In this document: positions 10,301-20,300 of the stretch, piece after piece
Layout of the letters: every line of letters begins with the position of its first letter
Position numbering within the stretch: position 1 is the stretch's first letter
Origin: Fulvivirga sp.
Lineage (GTDB): Bacteria; Bacteroidota; Bacteroidia; Cytophagales; Cyclobacteriaceae
Length of the DNA stretch: 38,212 bases
NCBI GenBank assembly: GCA_028280565.1
Contig: JANQLQ010000254.1
Coordinates: 1-38,212 of the forward strand
Direction of reading: 5' to 3'
Notes under the pieces: generated by a model
The model's database searches: none
What the model was told of the DNA's origin: nothing
What the model saw: only the letters and a program-made list of their open reading frames with translations
Program-made: the position numbers and the translations under genes

Positions 10301-10824
10301 AAATGTCAGCCCAAACGAATGATGGCGTCCCTAACTGGTGGAACGACCTAAGGACGGTAAGCAGCAATACCTTTGCTTCTGCCGAGCCCACACTCACCTT
10401 TTCAGGGTCAGGTTTTCCAGGACTTGACGGCACCTACTACGTGAATGTAGACGGTAATAACTTTGTGATCGTCGCTACCACTGGTGAGCATGCTATTTAC
10501 TTCAGCAACTCTGCCACACCGCCAGTGGGTTGTGGTATTGCCAACGCCAGGCTCGCCGCAAAAGTTGAAAGCCAGTTTGGCGCTGTAGTGATGAGCAACC
10601 GCGTTTATCCCAACCCATCCGATACAGAATTTTCACTGAATACCACTCATTTGACGGGTGAGATCACGGTCATCAATGCTTGGGGACAAGAGGTCAGGCG
10701 TTTTAATGCGGCTGAGGTCAAGAATGACGAGTTGAAATTCGGAAGAGGTCTCGAAAGTGGTATCTACTACATTACGATACGTGAAGACAATAAATTAAAA
10801 GCACTCAAACTCATCAAGCAATAA
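7378..10824 (+). CDS. GH9 processive-type endoglucanase with CBM3c, three PKD domains, shared C-terminal module and T9SS tail
   Basis: Secreted cellulase of 1,148 residues. I chose ATG 7378 because it gives a clean signal peptide (ending near CYSQS); an upstream in-frame GTG at 7303 would add 25 residues without signal character. The GH9 catalytic domain (about 25-480) has GGWFDAGDHVKFGFP with catalytic-base Asps 76/79, SPHHRTAHG (His409, Arg411) and NEVACDYNA with the acid Glu458. A CBM3c domain follows (about 498-650; FTEVSVRATN, SYRYFVDLSE, YYVEVRFN, YPGGDN, NDFSYLEL), the arrangement of processive endoglucanases such as Thermobifida Cel9A. Then come PKD domains at about 657-740, 741-828 and 830-917, a Cys919-Cys1052 module shared with the next two genes, and a type A sorting tail (about 1074-1148) for surface delivery by T9SS. 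It should cut cellulose to mainly cellotetraose/cellobiose at the cell surface. Confidence 0.95.
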   Translation: MQNIKRSLVSLFLCFSCALCYSQSYNYAEVLQKSIWFYEVQQSGPLTPWNRVSWRGDAFVNDGADIGIDLNGGWFDAGDHVKFGFPMAFTTTALAWGAIEYREAYEQSGQLDEFSNNLRFVTDYFLKAFINDTPGQYEFVGQIGDGGNDHAFWGPAEVANLAVTRPTAIISTSCPGSDIVGETAAALAASSIFFRESGDIAYADLLVEKAIKLYDFADNYRGKYSDCITGVASFYNSWSGFQDEIVWGAIWLYKATGDPAYLQKAESEYDNLATEPQSPERSYRWTLAWDDKSYGCYVLMAQATGKAKYTTDAERWLDYWTVGFNNQSVSYSPGGQAHLDQWGSLRYAANTSFAAFVYSDWLAQTGGSQTLIDRYHDFAVRQINYALGDNPRNSSYVVGFGNNPPLSPHHRTAHGGWQNNVTGLPEINRHTLFGALVGGPLSANDQYVDERGDFIMNEVACDYNAAFQSSVARMYLEFGGTPLSNFPVPEVPEEGEEYFNLVKVNAEGSTFTEVSVRATNHSAFPAMVTDNISYRYFVDLSEGFAAGYTLADYRVTSNSGGTASPLIPLDEENNLYYVEVRFNDAVIYPGGDNRNFVESQMRIALPNTAPASAWDPTNDFSYLELMGNTLVKARNIPFFNNDILLFGNEPAGGDVPRAVITASVTSGEFPLAVDFDGSNSVDPNGDVLAFAWDFGDGNTATGATVSHTYTTAGVYTATLTVDDGNGNSSTESVIITVLEPNIAPEASFTASPTSGDVPLTVSFDASASSDANNDPLTFAWDFGDGTSASGVAPSHTFSLAGTFLVTLTVNDGRGGTGIDTLSITVNAVPNDPPIAVVSVSDTLGETPFVVSFDGSASTDPDNDILTYTWDFGDGATSTGVTTTHTYTVAGSYEAVLTVMDGKGGIDSASVAITVEQGDCSLLTVFGVPTAGGLPTIENTSFDYVHVLGVNGPDLSNIANFVINWANEPWGSGLWQMSAQTNDGVPNWWNDLRTVSSNTFASAEPTLTFSGSGFPGLDGTYYVNVDGNNFVIVATTGEHAIYFSNSATPPVGCGIANARLAAKVESQFGAVVMSNRVYPNPSDTEFSLNTTHLTGEITVINAWGQEVRRFNAAEVKNDELKFGRGLESGIYYITIREDNKLKALKLIKQ
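10132..10533 (+). other. Shared Cys-bracketed module, copy in the GH9 protein
   Basis: 134 residues (Cys919-Cys1052 of the GH9 protein). It shares with the GH48 and cytochrome proteins the motifs VLGxxGPDLSN, a Trp-rich stretch (NWANEPWGSGLWQ), WWND, [14 protein letters not shown] and [13 protein letters not shown]. I do not recognise the family. It always sits between the last PKD domain and the sorting tail. Aromatic richness suggests glycan binding, which is an inference. Confidence 0.85.
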
Positions 10825-10831
10825 CGCTAAG

Positions 10832-10875
10832 AAGGGTCTTTCCCCTACTATAAGGTTGGGGAAAGCCTTCATTTT
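10832..10875 (+). terminator. Hairpin terminator after the GH9 gene
   Basis: AAGGGTCTTTCCCC (10832-10845) can pair with GGGGAAAGCCTT (10858-10869), followed by CATTTTC. It lies 8 bases after the GH9 stop and 24 bases before the GH48 start, so it could allow partial read-through and set the GH9:GH48 ratio. Confidence 0.65.
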
Positions 10876-10898
10876 CTGATTCAATTTTCAATTTAATT

Positions 10899-13800
10899 AT
10901 GAAACCAATAACCCAGGACAAAACTGTCCATAGGTTGGCTTTAGTTGGCGCTTTTTTCTTTTTGATCCATGGGCTGTATGGCCAGGGCACATCACCTACA
11001 CCGGGTTATCTCGACCGGTTCTTAGAGATACGGGAGGAATTTTATGACCCTGCTAACGGGTATTTTAGCGCCGACGGCGCACCTTACCACTCGGTAGAGA
11101 CCCTGATTGTAGAAGCTCCTGACCAAGGGCACGAATCTACGAGTGAATTATACTCCTATTGGGTATGGCTGGAAGCGATGTACGGTAAATTAACGGGCGA
11201 CTGGCAGCCACTCAATAACGTTTGGGCTACCATGGAAGAGCATATCATACCTTCCTCTGAAGATCAGCCCAACACGGCGGATTACAACCCAAACGACCCG
11301 GCGGATTATATACCAGAGTTCCTGTTGCCGGAGGGCTACCCGGCACCGATCAGCTTTAGCATACCTGTGGGGCAAGACCCGGTATCTCCTGACCTGTTCT
11401 CTACCTATGGCACACACGAGATCTATGGTATGCACTGGCTGTTAGACTGTGATAATTTTTACGGCTACGGCAAAAGAGGTGACGGGGTGAGCACACCGTC
11501 GTACATAAACACCTTCCAACGGGGCGAACAAGAGTCTACCTGGGAAACTGTACCGCATCCTTCCTGGGAAGATTTTTCCTTTGGAAGCGATAACGGTTTC
11601 CTTCCACTCTTTATTGACGATCCAAATGGATACGCACGGCAATGGCGGTATACTAATGCACCTGATGCCGATGCAAGGGCCGTACAAGCGATGTATTGGG
11701 CCTACTTATGGACCAAAGAACAGGGGCTAGATCCCAAAACTACCATTCCCATTGACAAAGCGGTAAAAATGGGAGACTACTTACGATTAGCAATGTTTGA
11801 CAAGTACTTCAAGCCTTTGGGGACCCAAAACCCACAGGCACCCGGGGGCCAAGGTTATGAAAGCGCTCACTACCTCATGTCATGGTATTATTCCTGGGGC
11901 GGTAAAGTACCTGTAGAAGGTGAAAACTTCGGATGGTCCTGGAGAATTGGCTCAAGCGCATGCCATTTTGGATATCAAAACCCGGTAGCGGCCTGGGTGC
12001 TTAGCAATGTGGATGACTTTAAACCCGCCTCTGCCAATGGCGTAAGAGACTGGGGCCTGAGTTTTGACAGGCAAATGGAATTCTACGAGTACCTGCAATC
12101 GCCACAAGGGCCTATTGCCGGTGGCGCCACAAACAGTTGGAACGGTGATTACAGTCCACACCCTGCCGGTCGGTCTACGTTTTACGGCATGGCCTTCGAC
12201 GAAAACCCGGTATACGAAGACCCGGGAAGTAATACATGGCCTGGCTTCCAAGGCTGGTCGGTAGAACGATTGGCAGAGCTGTATTATTTGAATAACGACA
12301 CACGGGCAAAAGTCATCCTAGATAAATGGGTACCCTGGCTACTTGGAGAGATCCAACTCATCGATTCGGACGATTTCATGATCCCGGCCCGGTTTGAATG
12401 GAACGGTCAGCCGGATACGTGGACAGGTTCGCCTACCGCTAACAGCGGGTTACGTGTGGAAGTAGTCGAATATGGTCGCGATTTAGGGGTGGCCGCTTCT
12501 TTTGCCCGGACGCTCACCTATTATGCCGCTGCCACCGAAAAGCATGATGTGTTAAACCTAGAAGCCCGGGACATGGCAAAAGAGATCCTAGACCGGATGT
12601 GGACCTCTTACCGTGACGACAAGGGTCTCTCCTCTCCCGAACCCCGGGCAGATTACCGGCGTTTCTTTGAGCAGGAAGTATTCATACCCGGAGGGTTTAG
12701 CGGCACCATGGCCAATGGCGACGTGATCCAACCGGGCGTCAATTTTCTTGACATCAGGAGCCAATACCGTAACGATCCTATGTTCCCTGCATTAGAAGCG
12801 GCCTACCAGGGAGGACAGGATTTCGTGGTAAACTACCACAGGAGCTGGGCACAGATCGAGATCGCCCTAGCCAACGCCGAGTTTGGCATTTTCTTCGGCG
12901 ACAGTGGGATCAATAAAAGACCTACGGTAGCCATCACCTCGCCACAAGATGGGGAAAAGTTTGACCAAGAACCCGTAGACATCACGATCACCGCCGATGC
13001 TTCCGACGAGGACGGTACCGTGTTAAGTGTGGAATTCTTCCAAAATGGCACTTCATTGGGCATAGATACCCTAGCTCCCTATGAGGCCATTTTTGAAAAT
13101 GTAACCAATGGCACGTACAACCTTTCTGCCAGAGCCACGGATGACCTTGGCGGTTCTGCCACGGACGAAATTACGATAACCGTAGGCAATTCCGTTCCGC
13201 TGCTAGCCTTCACGGCCGACCCGGTGAGCGGTTCTGCCCCGCTAGTGGTCACTTTCGATGCTTCCGCTACCACGGATGCTGACGGAGATACCCTCACTTT
13301 TCATTGGACCTTTGGTGATGGATCCGTAGCCACAGGCCCTGTCGTACAAAACACGTATGACACGACAGGTACATTTACGGCTACGATCACCGTTACCGAC
13401 GGCAACGGGGGTATAGCTACGGACTCGATCTCAATCGAAGTATTTGACCTAGAGTGTGACTTGGCCACGGTATATGAAGTACCCAGGGCAACCTCTTTAC
13501 CTTCGATCAACAATGTTTCTTTTGATTTTGTATACGTGTTGGGAACCGGCGGACCGGATCTATCGAATGTCACCAACTTCACAATCAATTGGGCGAATGA
13601 GTCCTGGGGTACAGGGCTATGGCAAATGTCGATCCAAACGAACAACGGGGTTCCTAGCTGGTGGAACGATATGAGACAGGTATCTTCGAATACCTTTGCC
13701 CAGTCATCCCCTACCCTCACATTTACAGGGTCAGGCTTCCCGGGATTGGATGGGATGTACTACATCAATTTGGACAATGATAATGTAGTGCTGGTAGCTG

Positions 13801-14144
13801 CAACAGGAGAATACGCCATTTACTTCAGCAATTCTGCAACACCGCCAACCGGTTGTAAACCGGCCAATGCGCGGTTGGGTGATAAGCAAGATGTCCCGGG
13901 ACTTGCTGGGGTAAGGGTTCATCCCAACCCATCCAACGGCAGCTTTTTCATGTTCATTGAGGACGTAGAAAATGTGGATGAAATAGCGGTCTACAATGCT
14001 GTAGGCGTTAGGGTAAGGGAGGTAGAGATACCTTCACCGGGGGACCAACTGGTCCAGTTCGGCAACGAGTTGATGCCGGGCATGTACTATTTGACGATCC
14101 ATAAGCAGGGTAAAGTGACACCCCATAAGCTTATCAAAAACTAG
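10899..14144 (+). CDS. GH48 reducing-end cellobiohydrolase with Ig, PKD, shared C-terminal module and T9SS tail
   Basis: 1,081 residues. Signal peptide about 1-29. The GH48 catalytic domain spans about 30-670 and shows [11 protein letters not shown], in which Glu83 matches the general acid (Glu55 of Clostridium CelF), then [18 protein letters not shown] and [19 protein letters not shown]. Asp258 lies 175 residues after Glu83, the same distance as Asp230 from Glu55 in CelF, so it is the candidate base. C-terminal to it are an Ig-like domain (about 675-765, [12 protein letters not shown]), one PKD domain (about 766-850), the Cys853-Cys986 module shared with the neighbours, and a type A sorting tail (about 1003-1081). 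It has no recognisable CBM2 or CBM3. GH48 enzymes release cellobiose processively and act together with GH9 endoglucanases. GH48 is well known in Clostridia and Actinobacteria and, to my knowledge, is rare in Bacteroidota. The gap to the GH9 gene is 74 bases, so co-transcription is likely. Confidence 0.93.
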   Translation: MKPITQDKTVHRLALVGAFFFLIHGLYGQGTSPTPGYLDRFLEIREEFYDPANGYFSADGAPYHSVETLIVEAPDQGHESTSELYSYWVWLEAMYGKLTGDWQPLNNVWATMEEHIIPSSEDQPNTADYNPNDPADYIPEFLLPEGYPAPISFSIPVGQDPVSPDLFSTYGTHEIYGMHWLLDCDNFYGYGKRGDGVSTPSYINTFQRGEQESTWETVPHPSWEDFSFGSDNGFLPLFIDDPNGYARQWRYTNAPDADARAVQAMYWAYLWTKEQGLDPKTTIPIDKAVKMGDYLRLAMFDKYFKPLGTQNPQAPGGQGYESAHYLMSWYYSWGGKVPVEGENFGWSWRIGSSACHFGYQNPVAAWVLSNVDDFKPASANGVRDWGLSFDRQMEFYEYLQSPQGPIAGGATNSWNGDYSPHPAGRSTFYGMAFDENPVYEDPGSNTWPGFQGWSVERLAELYYLNNDTRAKVILDKWVPWLLGEIQLIDSDDFMIPARFEWNGQPDTWTGSPTANSGLRVEVVEYGRDLGVAASFARTLTYYAAATEKHDVLNLEARDMAKEILDRMWTSYRDDKGLSSPEPRADYRRFFEQEVFIPGGFSGTMANGDVIQPGVNFLDIRSQYRNDPMFPALEAAYQGGQDFVVNYHRSWAQIEIALANAEFGIFFGDSGINKRPTVAITSPQDGEKFDQEPVDITITADASDEDGTVLSVEFFQNGTSLGIDTLAPYEAIFENVTNGTYNLSARATDDLGGSATDEITITVGNSVPLLAFTADPVSGSAPLVVTFDASATTDADGDTLTFHWTFGDGSVATGPVVQNTYDTTGTFTATITVTDGNGGIATDSISIEVFDLECDLATVYEVPRATSLPSINNVSFDFVYVLGTGGPDLSNVTNFTINWANESWGTGLWQMSIQTNNGVPSWWNDMRQVSSNTFAQSSPTLTFTGSGFPGLDGMYYINLDNDNVVLVAATGEYAIYFSNSATPPTGCKPANARLGDKQDVPGLAGVRVHPNPSNGSFFMFIEDVENVDEIAVYNAVGVRVREVEIPSPGDQLVQFGNELMPGMYYLTIHKQGKVTPHKLIKN
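13455..13856 (+). other. Shared Cys-bracketed module, copy in the GH48 protein
   Basis: 134 residues (Cys853-Cys986 of the GH48 protein). It is very close to the GH9 copy: [64 protein letters not shown]. The DNA is also clearly related, consistent with duplication or recombination between neighbouring genes. Confidence 0.85.
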
Positions 14145-14204
14145 GTGCTTTTATAAGGCATAGGTAGGAGACAATCGTCTCAATATCCTGTAAAAAGTGA
14201 AAGA

Positions 14205-14231
14205 GGAAGGCCGATTTTCGACCTTCCTTTT
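14205..14231 (+). terminator. Hairpin terminator after the GH48 gene
   Basis: GGAAGG (14205-14210) pairs with CCTTCC (14222-14227), with a further CGA/TCG pairing inside, followed by TTTTC. It suggests that the 233-base gap before the cytochrome gene holds a transcription stop and possibly a separate promoter for the downstream gene. Confidence 0.75.
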
Positions 14232-14376
14232 CTAAAATCTAGAAGCCTACGCTATATATATGATCCAATGATTGCAGGCCCATAAAGGCATCGCGATTGC
14301 TGGTAGCTCAAGCATTAGAGTGCGTGTGACCAGGAGTGAAGTCAAAGTGGCCTAATCACTCAATAATCAAGAACAA

Positions 14377-17300
14377 ATGAATCCAAGTAAAATATTTTCA
14401 AGAGCACGGCAAATGTTCGGTAACTCCCTTGTGGTCTACCTATCCGTAACATTTGCCATTATGGCCTTGCTGGGATGGACCTTTCGGCAAGTGCTGTTAA
14501 TGGATGGAACACAAGGGCCACCGCTTATCCAGCAGACATGGCCTGCCGGTACTTTCCTGGCTAATTTCCCGGAAGGGGACCGGATCAACACCTATCACCG
14601 CAATTACCTGATGATCGCCGGGCAGGAAGGCACCGGTATTTGGGACATCTCTAACCCCACTAATCCTGAACGACTACGGTTTAACGGCGCCGGCAACAAT
14701 GGGCACCGGTGGTGGAAAATAGGCGACCTATACTGGAGAGAATACTCGGTACCCGAAGTGGACGGCACCCAATGGCGTTACCTGGACCTTTCCGATATGT
14801 TCGACCTTAAGCCGGTCACGTCATCGGGGGTCCTGTTTACCGTAGAAAACGGCAACCCAAGGTACGATAAGCTGGAAACCTTCCCCCACACCATAGAATC
14901 AGGCAAGGTATACGACATGCGGTCTGGTGAAACCTTGGGAGACCTGCCGGTGGTGGTTAACCGGCCAGACATCGTGCTGCGGTTGGGAAATTATGTCTTC
15001 TACGTTCCCCAAACCGGGGAGATCACCGTGTATGACCTTGGGGACCCTATGAATGTAAAATACCTGGGCTCATTCGGAGGCGATGTACCTAAGGAGCAAT
15101 ACAGCACCGGCATACAACTCTGGCGCAATTACCTTATCTACATGAGTGGTAACGCGGGCGATAATAGTCTTGTCGCCTTTGACATCAGTGATCCTGCCAA
15201 TGTCACGCACGCATTCAACATTTCTTCAGACGATATCACGCTTGGGCGTTACATGATCTTCCAGGATGAATTCGGCTTTACCGGCCGCTTCGACCGGGGG
15301 GTAAAATACAACTTTGAGAAAATGGAAGTAGCACAGGAATTCTTTCCCCCCGCCGATGATGAAGTATTACAATTTTTAGATAATCAATGGATGCCGATCG
15401 GGAACATTGTAGTGGCTAGCGGGGACGGTAAAACATCGATCTTCTCTCACCAAGATGAATTGGACACACGCCCTCCTTCGGTTGGTTTCCATTTCCCCCG
15501 CCCCGGTGAAACTAACCTACCCGTCACCACCACGATAGGCTTCGTGATCAGTGAGGTCATTGACGATCTCACATTGAACGATACTAACATCCAAGTAAGC
15601 CCACTTGGTGGCGAACCCATAGAAGCAGATGTAAGCTCATCCTCCTACCAAGTGACCAATTATGCCCCTAAGGAACCATTGTTACCCAATACTACCTACG
15701 AAGTGAAGTTTATAGAAGGTGGTATTAAAGATGCCGTGGGCAATGGAATGGAAGAATATGTATTTTATTTTACTACCGGTGGTGATGAGAGTAACCAATC
15801 CCCGGTAGTGGCGGGCATCACCGCAGACATAGCTTCACCGGTGCTGACAGGCACATCGATCACTTTCACGGCCGATGCTTCGGATCCTGACGGCAATCCC
15901 TTAAGCTACCGCTGGGATTTTGGTGATGGTTCTCCAAAAACTGCGTGGACCGAAGCGACGGTAAGCCATACGTACCAGCAGGACGGCAATTACCTGGTAC
16001 AAGTACAAGTGTCCGACGACAATGGTGGATTTACCGTCGGCTCTACACCTGTAAACGCCGTAGAGGTAATGCCTAGCCACCCCCCTGCACAATCAGGTCC
16101 CATGGCTGTAGATGAGATCAACCGGGTGGTTTGGGTGGTGAACCCGGATAACAACACGGTATCCCGGCTCGATGCCGATGACCTTACCTTATTGGAAGAG
16201 ATCCCGGTGCCTGGTGATCCCGTAGGGGTAGCGCTGGACGCACAAAAAAGAGCATGGATCACCTGCCGTGACGCTGACCGTCTCGTGGTACTTACCCCCG
16301 GCGGAGCCGTAGGCCACAGCCTTCAGCTCGATCACGGATCCGCACCTTATGGGATCGTATTTACCCCGGATGGAAGCAGGGGATTCGTTTCTGCTTTCGG
16401 GGCGGGAAAGGTGTTGGAAGTGTCAGCCATCTCCATCAAAGTTGTATCCTCGCTGGAGGTGGGAAGTACACCACGAGCGATGGCGATAACGCCTGGTGGA
16501 AACTCGCTTTTAGTGACCCAATTTATTTCCCAAGATGAAGGAGGCAAAGTATGGAAAATAGATCTCGGCGCATTCACCATAGAGAAGGTTATTTCACTCC
16601 CCTTGGACGACTTCACTGCTGACAATGGCAACCAAGCTCGCGGGGTACCCAATTACGTCGCAGGGGTGGCCGTCCACCCTTACAACCAGTCCGCCTGGAC
16701 GGTAGCTAAAAAGGACAACATACTTCGAGGATATGCCCGGGATGGTCAGGCACTTACCTTTGACAATGCCGTGCGTACAGCCCTCTCCCGGCTGGATCTA
16801 GCCACCGGCAACGAGGTACTGGCTGAGCGGATGGATATCGACAACCACGGGCAGCCCTCATCGGCCATCTTCAGCCCTACCGGCAATTACCTTTTCGTTA
16901 CGATGCAAGGTAACAATCACCTGGTAGCCATCGATCCCAAAAAAGGGCTAGAGCTTTTCCAGCGGGACGTAGGGAGAGCGCCGCAAGGCCTGGTCATAGA
17001 CCCGGTTACCCATAGGATCTTTGTCAAAAACTTTATGGACAGGACGGTTACGGTTTTCGACGGGGAAGAAATGCTCACGTCCGGGGCGGCGGTTTTAAAC
17101 GAGCTTAGTACCATCAGAACGGTACAGCAGGAAAAGCTAAGTGCCGAGGTGCTCAAAGGAAAAAGGATATTCTATAACGCTGCCGACCAAAGGATGGGAG
17201 CAGACGGCTATATGAGTTGTGCCGGGTGTCACATAGACGGGACACAGGACGGGCGCACCTGGGATTTTACGAACCGGGGAGAAGGATTAAGAAATACAAT

Positions 17301-20300
17301 ATCATTGCGGGGCAGGGCTGGCACCGGGCATGGCAGGGTACATTGGAGCGCTAATTTCGACGAGATCCATGATTTTGAGAACGACATGCGTTTTCATTTT
17401 AATGGGCAAGGTTTTATGGCAGATGCAAATTTCAATGAAGGAACTACCGCACTCAGCTTGGGCGACAAAAAAGCCGGTAAATCACCGGACCTCGACGCCT
17501 TGGTAGCCTACGTGGAATCGCTCGATAGTTTTGACCCCAGCCCTTACAGGAATAACGATGGAACACTCACCGCCGAGGCTATTGCCGGCAAGGATATCTT
17601 TACCAACCTGCAATGCAACACTTGCCACGGGGGAGATAACTTCACCGACAGCTACTTAGGCAGGCGCCACGATGTAGGCACGTTAAAAGCGACCAGTGGC
17701 AACAGGCTCGGTAAAACACTGGTGGGATTAGATGTACCCACTTTAAGAGATGTATGGGCTACCGCTCCCTACTTGCACGATGGTTCCGCAGCCACATTGA
17801 AAGACGTGCTCACCACCCAAAATCCTGGTGACGCCCATAGTGCTGCTTCAGCGTTAAGCGCTTACGAGATGGACCAGTTGGTGGCTTATTTGAAACAATT
17901 AGATGGCTCAGAACGGGGTATACCTAATGACCGGTTACTGCACATGGCTTCTCCCACTGATGGGGTAAACATCACCACTTCCGATCCCGTGGACCTTCAA
18001 ATAAACAGCAATATCGAAGGGATCACGAAAGTAGTGTACTATGCTGACGATGAGGAAATTGCAACATCCGATACGGCACCGTTCAGCGGCCAGTGGCAAC
18101 CCATAATTTGGAAAGAGTACCACCTTTTTGCTAAAGTCTTTTACAACCAAGGCAAGACAGCCTCCATCACCCCCGAAATTAAGGTGAAGTACAAAAAGAC
18201 CATGGATGTAATGTTCGTGGTGGGAGATAAAGACCTTACCTCGGAAGACCTTAGGGTAAAAAGCAGGCTCGAACAGACCTTAGGATTCAACATCCATATT
18301 TTTGCTGATGAAGAAGCTGATAGCCCCGAAAAAGCTAATCCTTTCGACATGGTGTTGGTTTCATCGTCGGTCGAACCTTCCGTATTGGGAAATGACCTAG
18401 AAAGTGCCATCGTACCCGTGATGACTTGGGATCCTTTTATGTATGGCAGGTTAGCCCTCACCTCGGGGCCGCTCAACACAGGTTTCGGTTTCACCCCACA
18501 GGCTTATGAAGAGGTTACCCTGGCAGATACTAGTCACCCTATGGCGGCCGGGTTACGGGCTCCCGGGGTAAAACTATATCAAATCGTACAAAAGATGCCT
18601 TTCGGGCAGCCTGCTGAAGATGCCATCGTCATTTTAAAGGCGGGAGGGTATCCCATTCTTTTCGGGTACGAAAGCGGGGGTTCTGCAAATTCCAGGAGAG
18701 TGGCCTTCCCTTTACGAGACCAGTTCCTTCACCTTCTTTCCGAAGAAGGGTGGAAACTCTTCGATGCCGCGGTGCTATGGACCTTGCATGGGGGCAATGC
18801 CGAAACTCCTGTACAACAACTCCCCGACGTACGTTTCGTCTCACCGGCAGATGGTGAATTGGTAAACTCACCCCTGGACATCCGTTTTGAAACGGAAAAT
18901 TGGGACCTGCCCTCCTCGGAATACAAACTTAGGTTCAGGATCAACGGCCAAGACCGGGGCCTCGTAAGCAGTGATGCCCCTTTTACGGATGGCACCACCC
19001 TGTCAGAGGGGCCTCATACCCTCACATTCCAGATGGAGAGAAGCAATAACTTCCCTATGAGCCGGGGCGATACGATCACGGTCATAGTGACGAATGATCC
19101 CTTGCCCGAAGGACCATCAGTGATCATCCAGTCCCCGTTCGACGGCAGCTTACTGTCTCCTTCATTCGATATCGAGTTTTCGACGTATAAATGGGACATC
19201 GCTCCGGGCGGTAAGCATATCAAGTATTTTATCGATGGCGTGGAAGCAGGAGCTGTTTTTGAGATCGCTCCTATAAAGATCACCGACCTACCGGAGGGTC
19301 AGCACACCCTTACTTTAGCGCTGGCAGAAGAAGACGGGCAATTGACAGGATCAGAAGAATCTGTCACCGTAACGGTTAGCGAGGCAGTCGCTGGATTACC
19401 TGATACTCCTTTCATGCTGAAGTACTATGATAACTCAACAGGCCCTTTGGATCCGGAAGTTAAACCTGTCTTCAGCATTGTCAACGATTCTTCGGCTTCC
19501 ATTCCCTACAGTGACTTTAAGATCCGCTATTGGTATACCCCGGAACATAGCGGTCCCCTCCGGTTTAATGCGGATTATTCCAGTATACCCGGCGCTACAG
19601 GCTTAGCCGCGGTTACCGCCGAGGGGGAGCACTACATGGAAATATCTTTTACTACCTTAGCCGGCTTACCGGCAAATAGTGCCTCCGGCCCGGTCCAACT
19701 CCGGCTACATCATACGGCCTATCAAACCCAGAACCAAAGCAATGATTTTTCATACGATGGAGCTAAGAAGTCCTTAAGCCCGCACATTAAGGCCACGCTC
19801 TACTATAAAGACGAGCGGGTATGGGGGTTAGAGCCGGGGCCTTTGGGACCGGTCAATCAAAAGCCAGGGATTGTATTAGTCACCTCCGCTTTAAAAGGGA
19901 ACGTCCCGCTGGAGGTCACTTTCGACGCATCTCAATCTTTTGATCCCGATGGCACCATAGCATCGTACCTATGGGATTTCGGGGATGGCACCACGGCAAA
20001 TACCTCCTTGGTTACCCATACGTACACTACAGGAGGGGTATTTGACGTAAAGCTGACCCTAACGGACGACCTGGGAGCAATTTCGATAGAAACCTTAGCA
20101 GTAGTGGCCAACGATCCTACAGTAAATCATGACCCGGTGGCCGGGCTGCAAGTGTCTTCCACGAGCGGTAGTGTACCGCTAAAAGTAACGCTCGACGCAT
20201 CAGCGTCTACCGACCAAGATGGTGACGAACTTGCCTTTTCATGGGATTTTGGTAACGGGCAAACCGGCAGTGGTGAGGTAATAGAACACACGTATAACGT

